From Spirogloea muscicola (taxonomy: Eukaryota > Streptophyta > Zygnematophyceae > Spirogloeales > Spirogloeaceae), in assembly GCA_009602725.1 (NCBI GenBank), contig WELB01000132.1:52378-116377 (forward strand): 64,000 bases of DNA, given 5' to 3'. Positions within the stretch are counted from its first letter, which is position 1; each line of letters begins with the position of its first letter. Position numbers and translations under genes: made by a program. The notes beneath the pieces are model-generated. The model saw nothing but the letters and a program-made list of their open reading frames with translations. It ran no database searches and was not told the DNA's origin. Shown in pieces: positions 1 through 11,416 of this stretch.

Positions 1-24
1 GGGGGGGGGGGCGGGAGGGGGGAG
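1..24. repeat. G-rich low-complexity run at window edge
   Basis: The window opens with eleven guanines broken by one C, followed by more G-runs. It lies in the intron upstream of the first readable primase exon. It could form a G-quadruplex or be an assembly-edge artefact; nothing else is visible here. Confidence 0.5.
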
Positions 25-77
25 GTGATGCTTAGTACCAAACTTACTGTTGCGTAGTTTTGTCGTGCACTGTGCAG

Positions 78-2986
78 ATGATTTTGGATTTGAGCATATT
101 CTGTGGGTCTACAGTGGACGGAGAGGTGTTCACTGCTGGGTGTGCGATGCAAATGCTCGGAGGTAACGGCATGCTTTCCTTGCTGTGCCGCTTATATAGG
201 AGCGCGAGGTGTGCAGAGAACGTCTCACATGATCTGCGCGTTCGTGTTCCTGCAGACCAGCAGAAGGAGCAAAGGCCCCCAGATGTACTCGTCAATCTCA
301 GCTGATGTGCATGGACTAAGTCTTGCCCGAAGAGTTGCATGTATTGTTTGGAGCAGGTTAGGGAATGATCAGCGAGCAGCAATTGCAGATTACTTCCACG
401 TTGTTAAGGTTAGCCAGAGCAAGGGTGACCAATAACAATGCTACGTACTCCTGCCCTGTGTCTTGTTGGCCATTCACTTGCTCAGATGAGCTTTTTGTCT
501 CTGTTCGTGAGCTGTTTCCGATCCTTCCCTGTCGATGGTGTGCCCCATATATTCACGGTGATGGCCGAGTCGTTGCTACTGGTCACGGTTCTGGCAGTAT
601 CTCCTGTGCAGGGGACTGAGAGTAATGGAAGGAAGGTCGCTCTGGGCAACTCTGCATTGCACCCTGCCCTAGCGTGAGTGCCGTTCTGTGCACAAGTCTT
701 CCGCATTTCTGAACATGGCCGCCTTGCGTGTCAATGGCATACATGGGCACTTCATCAGCCATCGGGCACTGACACATGGTGTACTCTTCACATCTCAGGA
801 GGGCTTACGAAGAAGTTCTTCTCAGCTACTTTGAAGACGAGCTGGCTCCTCTGCAACAACTATTTGATGATGAGAAGCACTGGAGCGCTGTCCTGAATAT
901 GCTGCCTGATGAAGGTTCGCTGAATACGAATGCATGATAGACTTGCTTGGCATTCTCATCGAGTGCAGTACGCTTCCTTGAGACCCCAGCGCATGACAAA
1001 CCTTACTGCCACTAGACGAGGTTGCAGCAGAAAGGACGTGCAAATCTGCACAATTGCCAGATTAGCCTTTGATCTCTGTCGATCCAGATGTGAGGGTGCG
1101 CTTGACCGAAAAGTGGCAATCAGAAAGCAGACCTGGCGCCACACGATGGCGACAGCTTGAGTCAGCGGTGAAGAGTGCTGTAAAGAAGGTGTAGCTTCGT
1201 GACGCGTGAACCAACCCCATGCTTGCTGCTCTGTGAAGGTCTTCAGAATTGTGAGGTTCTACGCCCACATCTTGGGCCCACACCTTGATGATGGAGCCAG
1301 CCCTATGTCCAGGCAGCGCATCCCTCCCTGCAAAGCGAATGCCTCCAGGCTGCCTTGAGCAGCAGTATGTGGCCTGACTAGACTGCCTTGTCTTAAATGA
1401 CGTGAATAGCAACGGTGGCTATGCATCTGGAATTACACTTGATGGCTTTGCATTTCTGCCTCTGTGCAGAATGTCACTCTCAGGAAGTGCCTGGAAGAGA
1501 TTGTGTTTACATACACTTATCCTCGCATAGATATGGAGGTCAGTGTTCCCTTCCTCTGGACAGCACCGTTCCACATGGTCCGACATAGGACCTGTACATC
1601 TGATTGCAACTGCCCTCGTCTCTAGACCAGGGCTGACAAAGTTCATGCCTCTGATTTATTGTCAGGTGCTGCTCCTGAAGCAAAGCTTGTGCTGCAGCTT
1701 GACAATATCGACTTTTGCTATATCACAGGTGACAAAGCACATGAACCATCTTCTGAAAGCTCCATTCTGTATTCACCCACAGACAGGTGAGAGGGGGTCC
1801 TTTAGACATGTTTTACTTCAAGAACGCGTCAACCATGAATGACGCCTCTGCATTTCCGAAGCACATTCTTGTTCGTATTGCTTACTTTATTTACCTTTTG
1901 GATGAGGGTTTCAACTCAGTCAGAGGTTACCAGTTGTCCTACTGATTATAGGCGATGGCATCAAGAATTAAGTCTCAAATATCAGTCAAACATGAGAGAA
2001 ACTCTTAGTACCTGGTGGTGCTGCAGGACGTGTTTGTATGCCCATTGATCCACAGAGGTGTGAAAAGTTTGATCCTCTTGCAGTGCCCACCCTGGCTCAG
2101 GTCAGTGTCTTGGGCCCAAGTCTGTGGTGGTCCTACTTGAGAAGTCCTGGCAGCTTGTGTTGCTGTGGATTGGCAACTTGGTATGAAATATGCACTCACC
2201 TGGTTATAAATATACCTGGTCATGATTTCATGAGCGATCTGAGCACTGAATTGCTGTGTAGTATTCCACAGCTTCTCAATGAGCTGAATCTACATGAACA
2301 GGAGTCCCCTATTTCTCAAGAGGGTTGCAGAGGTAGTGCGTGTTGCTATGTTGCAATGGCGGCAATCTTGGCATAATTTATCACCGTGGGGATTGGCTGT
2401 TCGATTGGCAGTGCCAGATAGAGATCTGAATGCAGCAGAGTAGCTTGTACAAGCGAGCACGATTCCTTAGCTTGTGCAGGCTCTAGGCCAAGCTCAAAGT
2501 TGACAAGATGCTACGAGTGCGCGATTGCAGAGGTCTGATGATCGAATGAGTCTCTGCTGGCAGCTCTGGAGAACACCTCCTTGAAGACCGGTGTGGACTT
2601 TTTCAACTTGAGATTTCTTAATCCCCTGGTCAATAGCTGCCGGGTGAGCTTCTCCAGCACCAGTGTAACTAGTGGCCTTGGCTTGAGCATGTGAAACCAG
2701 GTCAAGGATGATAGAGCACAGTCCCTCGAGTTGGCAAGCGACACAAAGCGGGTCACAATTGGCGCGGCTGCTTTTCTTTTTGATGTGCTTCATCTCCCTG
2801 AACTTGCCTGTGCTGATGCATCCCGTGTGGCCTTGTGGGTCCACACCGTGGTGCAAAAGGTGATGGCCGAGCCAGAGCATGCCTTGATTTCTCATCACAA
2901 GTCTGTGCTTCTATCAGGCGGAGCTAGATGCAGCCCACCTAGAGAAGGTGCAGGAGAGGGCTTCCAACTCTGTGCTCGCCTGGTGA
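78..2986 (+). CDS. PRIM1: DNA primase small (catalytic) subunit, 5' partial
   Basis: Small subunit of the DNA polymerase alpha-primase complex, which makes RNA primers in the nucleus. Eleven exons can be joined in frame with GT-AG introns: 78-162, 357-408, 612-673, 799-914, 1088-1188, 1470-1538, 1729-1786, 2027-2100, 2272-2323, 2564-2643, 2918-2986. The first exon reads [20 protein letters not shown], the SGRRG-x-H nucleotide-binding motif of the family. Later exons give [29 protein letters not shown] and [17 protein letters not shown], all typical of eukaryotic PriS. The catalytic Asp pair lies upstream of this motif in the family, so it and the N-terminal third are outside the window. The C-terminus ends ...[10 protein letters not shown] then TGA. 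Codon phases agree at every junction, so the gene looks intact from 78 onward. The acceptor at 2563 is the least certain. Confidence 0.93.
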
Positions 2987-3796
2987 CTGAGATGGCACGA
3001 GCAGTGCAGCTACCTGCACATCTATGCCATCACTAGATACAGAGTGTACAGGTCACCTGCAAAGGAAGTTCCAGTTGCACTTCTCTACCTGCTTCTTAGG
3101 CATGGAATCTGCAACACCATACTTCTTCATGCGTACCAAGCACCTTGCAGCCGCAGCAGCTACTTGGGCAACATTTTCTGTACAGTTGACAGCCTTCTCA
3201 TGCAGCCTTAAGGCAACCGTATGCACAGGCTACATGTCAAACGACACTGTCTAAGTCGCAAGCTGCTGTAGAAGAAGAAAGACGAGCAAGGACAAGCAAA
3301 CCCAGGCAAATCTGTCCAGCTTGTTCAACATGCTACAAGAGTGAATGCATGCGGAGTACACAAAGTGAAGGCCGAGCCAATTAAGTACAACTATGCTACA
3401 AGAATATGCAAGTGATGGTGCTACAGACACTGCTATCAGCAAGCACTACACATTTGCTTGGCTGGATAGGTAGCTCCATGGAGCAGGGCCCTCAAAGGCC
3501 CGGTAACTCTAGACAGGTGACATCTCAGCAGGGCGTCGACACTGAAAGGCCACTACACACTATAAGGTACCTCTGCTGCTTTCTAGTGGAGATTGGGCTT
3601 AAACACAACAATGGCTGTCGTCAAAGACAGAGGAGGTGCTCCTAAGGTGCAACATGAACGTTCCTGTGTACATAGACACAATGGACGGCTAAAGGGAAAG
3701 GCTAGCGGTGCACCTCTTTTGACCACAAACTGTAACCCACACTGTAATGCAGTCTGGGCAGTCTGCGAGGTGGAGCTTTTGCAGTACACAAATTCC
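2987..3796. other. Intergenic, no gene seen
   Basis: This is the gap between the convergent primase gene and the minus-strand membrane-protein gene. Short open frames occur on both strands, but none resembles a known protein or joins to an exon. It presumably holds the two 3' UTRs. Confidence 0.5.
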
Positions 3797-5118
3797 CTAG
3801 TGAGTGTGCCTTGCCGACGCCTTTCTGTCCTTGTTGCCAAAGGGCACGTGCGACAACAGCCTGCTCAATAGGCCCTTCTTCTCCTCCGGCTCAGGGGCCT
3901 TCTTCTTCTCAACGACGCCGAGGGTGGGCAAAGCAAAGGGGCCCTCAGCGGGGCCGCCGTCGAAGAAGGGCATCTGCAGCTCTGGCAGGAGTGGCACGGA
4001 TGCGCCTGGATGCAGCTGTGGCAGCTCCACAGGTCCATCCTCCTTGTCCTCCTCGCCCCAGCCCATCATGGCCCGGAACTTGTTGCCGATCATCTGCGCG
4101 GGGTTGGAGAAGCCATTGTACACGGAGTAGGCCACAGAGGCTGCTCCGAATCGCCAGAGGGCGGTCGACACGATCATGAACACCAGCGCCACGTGCGTGA
4201 TGCGGTTCTGGTTCTGCAGTGGTCACGATTGAGCAAGGGCGATCAGCCTCTCGCTCGCTCAGGCTGTGAGCTTCACAGCCGGAAGCCAGCCTTGGGCCAC
4301 GGCGACTGCAGAGCGCCGACAGCAGCACTGAGGGAGGGGCACCCCGTGCCGGGCGGTGGCCAGGGGCATGGATGCGCACAGCGGTGGCCACGTCCCGGAG
4401 GCCTGTCAGGCACGCCACCCGGGCTCTCTCTGCCAGGCGGCTGCAAGTGCAGGACCAGAGCGCAGAGCAGACAGGCAAGCGAGCCGGACACACGCGAGGC
4501 GCTGCATGGGCACTGCAGGCGGCACCGGAGGCGCACCACTATGGAGGTGACGGTCGCCTGCAGGCGCCTGTTCTGCTCCAGCAGCGCAACCGTGCCGGGA
4601 GAAGGCTCCTCAGAGGGCTCGCTGTGCGCAGCGGCATCCTTGTGGGAGGGGTCGTGCCCGATCGAGCTCAGCCTCTCCTCGACCTGTCCGCAGAGCAGAG
4701 CGGGGGCGCAGTCAGGGGTGGCAGGGAGAAAGGCCGGCCTCCGGTGGAGGATCCGTCAGGAGCGGGCGTGGAGGCAGCCCAGTCGCGGAGGACGCCAAGG
4801 AGCGGTTGCGCGGAGGTTGGCGCGACCGCGCCCAAGCCCCAGGTGCAGGTGCAGCGGCGCGACGGCAGGCGGCCTCTCACCTGCTCCAGCAGGTGCTCGG
4901 CGGCGGCCCTGCGCTCGCCGGCCAGGCCGCCGCTGCCATCGCCGGCGCCGGAGGGTGGGGCGGCGGCAAAAAAAAAAAACAAGCGGGCGGCGGCGGAGGA
5001 GCTTGAGGAGCGCGGCGCGGAGGTGGTGGAGCTCGCGGGCGTCCAGCAGGTGCAGGGGCAGCGCGGCGCCGTCGCCGTCGCCGCTGCCGCCGGCGCCGCG
5101 CAGGGCCTCCACGGCCAT
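3797..5118 (-). CDS. Unknown coiled-coil protein with C-terminal membrane segment
   Basis: Family not recognised. Three exons fit on the minus strand: about 4881-5118 (ATG at 5118), 4540-4683 and 3797-4213. Exon 1 is Ala/Gly-rich with a helical stretch (LLDARELHHLRAALLKLL) and ends AAAEHLLEQ. Exon 2 reads on with VEERLSSIGHDPSHKD and LLEQNRRLQATVTS, a likely coiled coil. Exon 3 starts NQNRITHVALVFMIVSTAL, a hydrophobic segment of roughly 20 residues, followed by SVYNGFSNPAQMIGNKFRAM and an acidic then Lys-rich tail ending KASARHTH. It may be a tail-region membrane protein. Oddity: exon 1 changes frame across a run of 12 A (4968-4979, T on the coding strand), so the start frame and the exon-end frame do not match. 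That is either a homopolymer length error or real damage. Confidence 0.5.
4968..4979. repeat. A12 homopolymer inside a coding exon
   Basis: Twelve consecutive A in otherwise GC-rich exon sequence of the minus-strand gene 3797-5118. The reading frame before and after it differs by one step, so its true length decides whether that gene is intact. Confidence 0.7.
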
Positions 5119-5349
5119 GGAGGGTCCCCGCGACTCTGTCGGCGACCTCCCAGCCCCGCGGGAGTGGTGGACCCGGAGGCGTGCCACGTGGCGTGCCCCG
5201 AGACTGCCGCGTGCAGGGCTAGAAAGCGCCGGCCGGCGGGCCGCTCGCAGCCGTCTGCAGCGGGCGCTTGACGCCGCCGGCGCCCCGCCGCCTCACTGCA
5301 CCACACTCCCTCTCCGGCAGCTGCACCCGTAGCTTACGAGTCGTCCACC

Positions 5350-5560
5350 CTCCCCCACTTCTGAGATAGCGCTCGTGACGAAGTGGCTCTCCCAATGGGG
5401 GCAAGGGCTGTGAGAAGCCAGCCCGAAACGAATGGACAAGGGTCGAAGGGGCCCAAGTACGAGAGGAAATGAAGCAGCCACGAAGCACTCAGTAAGCGCT
5501 GCTAAGCTGCCTGCCTCGGTCGGAGAAGCTGGGCTCCTGGAAGCGGGTCCCCTGGCTCAT
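5350..5560 (-). mobile_element. 5'-truncated LINE 3' end
   Basis: On the minus strand this carries the 3'UTR block of the local LINE families: the lead-in GGCCCCTTCG-acccttgtcc, the hairpin GGGCTGGCTTCTCACAGCCC, and the end block TTGCCCCCATTGGGAGAG followed by CCACTTC. Upstream sequence (5470-5560) matches the 3' end of the coding tail seen at 20281-20360. No intact ORF remains. Confidence 0.75.
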
Positions 5561-5569
5561 GGCCCCTTC

Positions 5570-5830
5570 GTAGCTTGGCGCCTTCGACCAACCCTTGTCC
5601 CCACTTTTCGCACTGGCCTCTCACAGCCCTTGCCCCCATTGAAAGAGCCACTTTCTTGCTGCTCCCTCGAAGTCACAACGTGATCATCCCACATGGTCCT
5701 TGCTCAATCATGTCTTTCAGCGCTTCTCAGCCCCTCGGACGTTGTCAACAGTTTTCGGGCTGGCTGGCGACAGCCCTTGCCCCCCTCGTCAGAGCTGCTT
5801 CGTTGTTGCACTACCCCCCCTCTGCATATA
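5570..5830 (+). mobile_element. Two tandem LINE 3'UTR fragments
   Basis: Two diverged plus-strand copies of the LINE 3' block lie head to tail, at about 5575-5665 and 5725-5805. Each has the lead-in, the hairpin region and the CAGCCCTTGCCCCC end block. They carry no coding tail. Confidence 0.65.
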
Positions 5831-5869
5831 GCTTCGCTTCACGTAGCCCCACTTGTTGAACTTGTTGCA

Positions 5870-6190
5870 CTAGAAGAAAGTGGCTTTCCCAAAGGGGGCA
5901 AGGGCTGTGAACAGCCAGCCTGAAAAAGAAAACAGCGTTTCCGAATTGACTGGTGGCTGTGAGAGGCCAGCCCAAATGAACGTATAAGGTCGGGAGGGGC
6001 CGGATGGCGCCAAAAGCAAGATACTAACTGCTAAGACGGCAGCAAGGGGGCTCTCGGTAACCTCGAGTCAGTGAGTGCAAGTCAGAGTAACTAGCAGGCG
6101 GATAGACGTCGCCCTGACGGAAAGCGGAGGCAGCAGCCAAGGCGCGGCCGAGAAGAAGTGACAAGGTCCGAAGGGGCCAGAAGCGCTTTT
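5870..6190 (-). mobile_element. LINE C-terminal tail plus 3'UTR fragments
   Basis: The minus strand from about 6140 to 6035 encodes ALAAASAFRQGDVYPPASYS, then DLHSLTRGY, the C-terminal signature of LINE family A. Its 3'UTR hairpin lies at 5945-5980. A further end-block fragment (5870-5925, minus) is joined to it. This is a 5'-truncated copy with a second fragment nested beside it. Confidence 0.75.
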
Positions 6191-6339
6191 CCAGAGCTAG
6201 CCCGGTAGGATAATCCTGAGTAACGTCTGGTGAGGAACCGCAAATCAGAATTTGCACTAGCCACTTTGCCTGAACAGAGCTACTGGCTTGGGAAGAGAGG
6301 GTTTGGCCACCCTCTCTTCCCATGCGCACCGCGCGCCTT

Positions 6340-6940
6340 CTCGGCGGGGGGCCCCGGCTCATTGCCGACGTGGTCACCACCAAGTGCTTGGATTCCAGGA
6401 CCGCCCAATGCTCGTCGGCGGAGGCGGGCTACGCAGTCCGCCAAGCGGCGGGCGTCTAGGAGCGGAAGTACTCGGATCACCCAGTGGGAGACGAGTTCGT
6501 CCCACTCGCCGTCGACGTACACGGAGCTTTTGGGACAGGATGGCTTGACTTTCTTCACCGCCTTGCGTGGCGTGCAGTGGCCCGCCGCCACGGGCAGCAG
6601 AGCGAGCAGCCTGGCTACAATGTCGCCGGGTCCCTCGCTCAAGTCTTCCGGATGCGCTTGGCCATTTCCTTGCAGCGGTCCCTTGCCTTCGCGGTTCACT
6701 TGCGCCGCGCAGGCCGCGCTTTGGCTGCGGCCTCCGGCATCCGTCAGGGCGACGTCCATCCGCCTGCAAGCTATTCCGATTTGCATCTACTGACTAGGGT
6801 TTACTGAGAGTCCCGTTGCTGCCGTCTTAGCAATTGGTATCTTGCTTTCTGCGCCATCCGGCTCCTTCAGACCTTGTCCATTCCTCTGGGCTGGCCTCTC
6901 ACAGCCACCAGGCCGCTTGGCCGCGCCTTCTCTTCTGTCT
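6340..6940 (+). mobile_element. LINE family A fragment: RLE end, C-terminal extension, 3' hairpin
   Basis: From 6355 the plus strand reads a decayed RLE remnant (ADVVTTKCLDS..., one in-frame stop) ending ERKYSDHP, which is the KxxKY-type motif of R2-like endonucleases. The open frame 6484-6807 then gives GDEFVPLAVDVHGAFG, LAISLQRSLAFAVHLRRAG and SYSDLHLLTRVY-stop. The 3'UTR follows with GGGCTGGCCTCTCACAGCC at 6887-6905. It is the best-preserved family A C-terminal extension in the window. Confidence 0.82.
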
Positions 6941-6984
6941 TTGCAGCCATCGCCCCCTGTGGAAGAGCAGCTCTGTGGAAGAGC

Positions 6985-7165
6985 TGCTACTCCAATGCTG
7001 TACGCACGGTGCTGGTGCGTTCACAGCCGTCCCCTTGATGTCAGCGGCCGCATTCCTCTACATTCTCCAGCTCATTACCCAGTTAATAGGACAGTTGTAC
7101 GGCTAGGATTGGCCTCCTTTTTCAGTTTCATGCGCACCGCGCGCCTTCTCTCCACAAGTACAAGT
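6985..7165 (+). mobile_element. Family B and family C LINE 3'-end fragments
   Basis: At 7015-7062 a diverged family B 3' end (TTCACAGCCG..., TCAGCGGCCGCATTC) is followed at 7068-7165 by the family C 3' end (CAGCTCATTACCCAG, AGGATTGGCCTCC, CATGCGCACCGCGCGCC). The family C end is the reverse complement of blocks at 12010-12100 and 20998-21110. Confidence 0.65.
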
Positions 7166-7545
7166 TTGCACACACAAGTGCACAAGTACAAGGACCACCC
7201 GGCGGGGTGCAGCCCTTCCCGGTGGCGGTGCCTTGGGGTCTTGTGTCCTGCTACCGCATGCGTTTGTCTATGTCGCTACAGCGTTCCCAAGCGCTTGCTT
7301 GGCATCGCCGCGCTGGTCGTGCCCTTGCAGCAGCCTCTGGCTTGCGCAGCGGGGTTGCTCTTCCTCCCCTCAGCTCATCTGACTTCCTACTGCTGACACG
7401 GGGGTACTAAGAGCGCCCTGGCTGCCTAGCCTGTGGCTCCATCATGAACACCTGTATGCATCTGGCTGGCTTTCACAGCCGCTCTTTTGATATCAGCAGC
7501 CGCATTCCTTCTCTCCAGATGTGCAGGTGCTTACTCGTGCGTAGT
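7165..7545 (+). mobile_element. LINE family B 5'-truncated tail
   Basis: The plus frame reads RMRLSMSLQRSQALAWHRR, AGRALAAASGLRSGVALPP and SSSDFLLLTRGY-stop (ends 7410). The family B 3'UTR follows: CATGAACACCTGTATGCATC, hairpin GGCTGGCTTTCACAGCC at about 7471-7487, then GATATCAGCAGCCGCATTC. The truncated copy ends about 200 bp before the ATG of the pseudouridine synthase gene. Confidence 0.82.
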
Positions 7546-7723
7546 AGAATCCCCCTTGGTGTACCAGCTCATGTTAGATCCTTCCCCGCTTTGTTCTCGT
7601 TACAAAGCATACTGGCTTGGCTTGGCCTCCCCTGCATTCGGTGCGCCCACCGCCACAGCCCAGGGCGCGAGGGCTGTGGCCACAGCGCCCGCTGTGGGCC
7701 GCCAAGCCCCGGGAGGTCCGGCA

Positions 7724-10700
7724 ATGGCGGCCGCGGCGGCGGGCGACGGCGAGGTCGCGGGCGTGGGGGCGTGGCACGCCGGGCTCAAGCGCCACGTCCG
7801 CGCCCCGNNNNGCCGCCCCCGCCGACTACATCCTCGCCGCTGGTCGCCCCCGAGCCCTCAAGCCCCCGAGTCCCCGTCGCCCGCCGCCGCCCCCTTCCGG
7901 CACCCCCCCACCTCTCACGCCCGCCGCTGCCCGCGCGCAGGCTTGCGCTACGTCCGCCCCTACTTCTTCGAGTTCGCTGCCCATGTACGTCGCCCTGCCC
8001 GGCCTCCTCGGCTCCTCCCGGGCTCACGCCTCGCGCCCCTGCTCACCAGCTCTCCTCGCCCCGCTGCCTACGCCCGGCAGGTGAAGCGCAGGTGGGCCGG
8101 CCGCACGCTCATCGACTTCTTCGCCCACGAGTTCCCGCAGCGGCCTCGCGAATACTATGTGAGCACTCGCTCGCTACAACCAGCATCGCTTGCACGGGGC
8201 TGCTGCTGCAATGCGCCCGACCCTGATGGGAGCCCGCCTCTGCCATGGATCCCTTGCAGCTGGAAGCCATAGCAGCAGGCCGCATCAGGGTCGATGGCAA
8301 GGTGGTCTCCCCTGCCTACATCATCAGCGACTCTCAGACAATGAGCCACTTTGTGCACAGGTCAATTGCTGGCTCGCCCGCAATACTCCTGGTTTAGAGT
8401 TGAGATAGAGGAGCTCAGCCTCTGATTGCACGAGCGTGGAGATGTCGCCCTCTGGTGTGGACGTTCAGCATTTGGGATATACTACAATCGGCAACCTTTC
8501 GTTCTAGCCCTATGTGACCTGTTGTGAGAAGTGGCCAACAGGCACGAACCGCCCGTTCTTGCTCTACCTGTGGTGGTGCTCACGGAGGACCCCGACGTGA
8601 TGACTGTGTGCAAGCCTGCTTCTGTTCCTGTGAGCAACTGGCGTTTGTTTTAGAAGTGGCCTCGTGACAGCCTGCGGTGCACCGCACTCGTCTCCTTGCA
8701 TGCTGGTGGATGGACCACTTGCAGCTGGTGTGCAATGTGCTAGTGAGCCTGGCTGATTCTGCAAGCCATGGCTTGTGCACTGATGTGAGAGTCTGGTTAA
8801 GAATGCACATCATTCACTCGCCTTGTGATCAGGTCCATCCTTGTGGTCAGTACCGCAAGAACACTGTTCTCAGCATACTGCAAGCGGAGCGAGACTGCGG
8901 GGGGCTCTATCGTATCCTCTTACTAGCCATGCAAGGTAAAACCGGCACTTCTGGTGTGTGCCCTGAATGCTCAACCAAGTGTGGGGACCACCTGCCCTTG
9001 GTTGCACATGGCAGCATCTGCATACAGCTTGTGATCAGGTACATGTGCAAGTGTGTTGGCCTGCAGTGTAGGCTCCAGGGTGAGATGGTCAGGGCATTTG
9101 TGTATCCAAGCCTTGACCAGCAAACCAAGCGGTTCATCGCCTTGATCGACTGGTGTCTGGCCTCCTCATACTAGCACGGAATGCAGCTTCTGCTGATCGC
9201 TTCCGGCAAGAGGTATGAGGAGCTTCTCAGATTATCTTGCCTTCCGTGCTGATTTGAATTCCTGGCAATGTCGAGGAAGCCACCTACACATCTTATGTGC
9301 TATCTCGCAAAGCAGTCAAGTACAAGTACTGAAGTCTCACTTGTTTTATGAGGCAAGCCATGGGCAGATTGTTGCTGGCACTGTGAAGAAGGAGTATGTT
9401 GCTAAAGTACTGGGGGTGTTCCCAGTCGAAGAGGTAAAGCAACAAGAGCGTCATGGGTACAGCTTTCTGGATGGCTGACCTGATGTGATGCTTCTCATCA
9501 TATTTGCTTCCTTTTCTGAAGTAGGCAACAATTATCCAACCGCCTGCACAGGGCATCCAAGGTTCATGCTTGCTTTGGCTGATGCTTTCGGCAGGTCAAA
9601 TGTGAAGCTGCTGTGAGGTACGACTCAAGAGAAGGGCGCAGCTATGTGGAGGTGCAGCCATTGTTCTTAATTGCGTGCAACAAGAAGCGAGCCTCAATCG
9701 ATCTTATTCTCAAAGCTCCCCATCTTAGATGCTCCAAGCTGCAGACATTGTGCCACTTGACCACTTCACGTGTCGATTAACCAAGTCATTGCACTCATCC
9801 CTACTGGCAATCATTTCGTGCATGATGTGCCTTGATGTGTAATATATCGTGCCTCCTCGCTTGAAGCTTGGCAGTGGCGGGCTTTGGGCAGTACCTCTCA
9901 TATACTGGCATGGTATGTGCTGCAGAAAGGCAGTTGCTCAGGTGGGCTTGATGACCTCCTACTGCCACACACTGCAGCAGTTTCTGGCCCGCAAGAGCTT
10001 CAGGTTGACAGCAAGAGCAAGGCAGCCCGTACAGACTTCCAAAGAATGAGCACAGATGGTGTTCATAGCATTGTGCGCTGCATGCCGTGGACGGGAAGGA
10101 CTCACCAGGTCGACCACGAACACCCAAGCTTGGTACCTGCTGGATATCGCAATTAGAGCTGACACGTCTTCAAGAAAAGCAGGATTAGTGGACAATGGCT
10201 CTTGTGCTTGGGCTGGGGCAGTGGTGTCGTGCGCAGGCCTTCTTGACACTACATGCACATGTAGTGTCCATGCAGAGTCAGCTGGCAATTGTCCCCCTGA
10301 CCTGCATCATTGCGTGCGAACTTCACTGGCTCGCGCTGTCTTGACCATGGGTGGCAGGCTCTGCCCTGTCTGCCGCAGATACGAGTCCATCTCCAGCACC
10401 TCGGTCATCCCGTCGCCAATGACGTACTGTACCTGGTTCAAGCGTCGAAGCAGGGGAGGATGCGAGGGTCCTTGGCAGGTTGTACAAGTACAATCGGACT
10501 CGCAAGAGACCCTGTCTCTCCATCTGCAGGTTCTGAAGTGGAGCAACCAGAAATAGTGGCAGGGCTGCGACAGGAGCAATGGCAAACTCCATCAAATGCC
10601 ATCCTTGAGGAATCAATGGCTGACGGACATGAGCTCCAAGAGAGGGGTCAAGGGCAGGGCAGCATGGCTGGACAGGACTTTCTGGCTGCTGCAATGGATG

Positions 10701-11416
10701 CTGGTCAAGCTAAGACCAGCAGGACCCACTCGAGCAAGCGGAGACCGGCCAACGAGTATGTGCACGACGCTGAGCTTGACATGCAGGCACCATCTGGAGG
10801 GCACGACTTAGAGTGGGCCAGCAAAAGCGCCGCTGACAGCGCCGAGTACACTTCTACCCCTCCGACAGGTGCTGTTGGTGGCTTTCGACAAGGGTTCGAT
10901 GGTGAGGCGGCACCATCAGGAGAAGAGGTCAGGATCGATGACCGTCCTGCAAATGAAGAGGGATTCTTGGCGCACACAACAGCGCACACTGGTGCTGCAA
11001 AGACTGCTACTACAATAGACTCTAGTCAGGGGGTTGGGGCAATAGATGCTGGATGTGGTGAGGGGAAAGTGAAGGATGAGGGAGGGCGGTCGGTTGCCGA
11101 GTGGGGGCCTGCAGAGCTCCTGGATGCCATGTGCACGCACTGCCCTTCATTGAGCCCCATCAGGTCAGTATAGGTGCACGCAAGAGATTTCTGCTGATGG
11201 TCATTGTGCTGCTAGACTTTTGCGGAAGAGGCTGCAATACGGGTCTTCACTTCTAGCGGACAACCGCACACAGGATCTACTGATTTGAACATGGAACGAG
11301 TGTCCAATGGCAGGTACAAGGATGATGCGGAGCCCCTGTGGTTGCACTGCGTGCGCTATGCGGGTACTGGGTGGGTGTACAATTGCCCTCTGCCGGCTTG
11401 GGCAGCAGGGGTGTAG
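7724..11416 (+). CDS. RNA pseudouridine synthase 7-like (RluA family)
   Basis: Converts uridine to pseudouridine in RNA. Traced exons: 7724 to about 7800 (with N gap 7808-7811), 7941-7984, 8081-8158, 8260-8360, 8542-8629, 8833-8911, 9130-9212, 9368-9433, 9595-9651, 10004-10108, 10379-11163, 11314-11416. The S4-like region reads [12 protein letters not shown] then [20 protein letters not shown]. The catalytic motif is [17 protein letters not shown], whose Asp is the family's catalytic residue. [17 protein letters not shown] follows across the exon 10/11 junction. The C-terminus [10 protein letters not shown] then [12 protein letters not shown] matches the plant PUS7 end. Between VANDVLYL and MCTHCP sits a low-complexity insert of about 200 residues without recognisable domains. 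ATG 7724 ([13 protein letters not shown]) is preferred, but exon 1 is interrupted by the gap. Confidence 0.9.

Noticed and set aside
4010-5332. 440-residue plus-strand open frame
   Set aside because: GC-rich antisense shadow of the minus-strand exons at 3797-5118; low-complexity Arg/Ala/Pro composition and no family motif.
5350-7165. CRISPR-like array, because short palindromic repeats recur
   Set aside because: Spacing is irregular, strands are mixed, repeats are diverged and lie next to LINE coding tails; the genome is eukaryotic.
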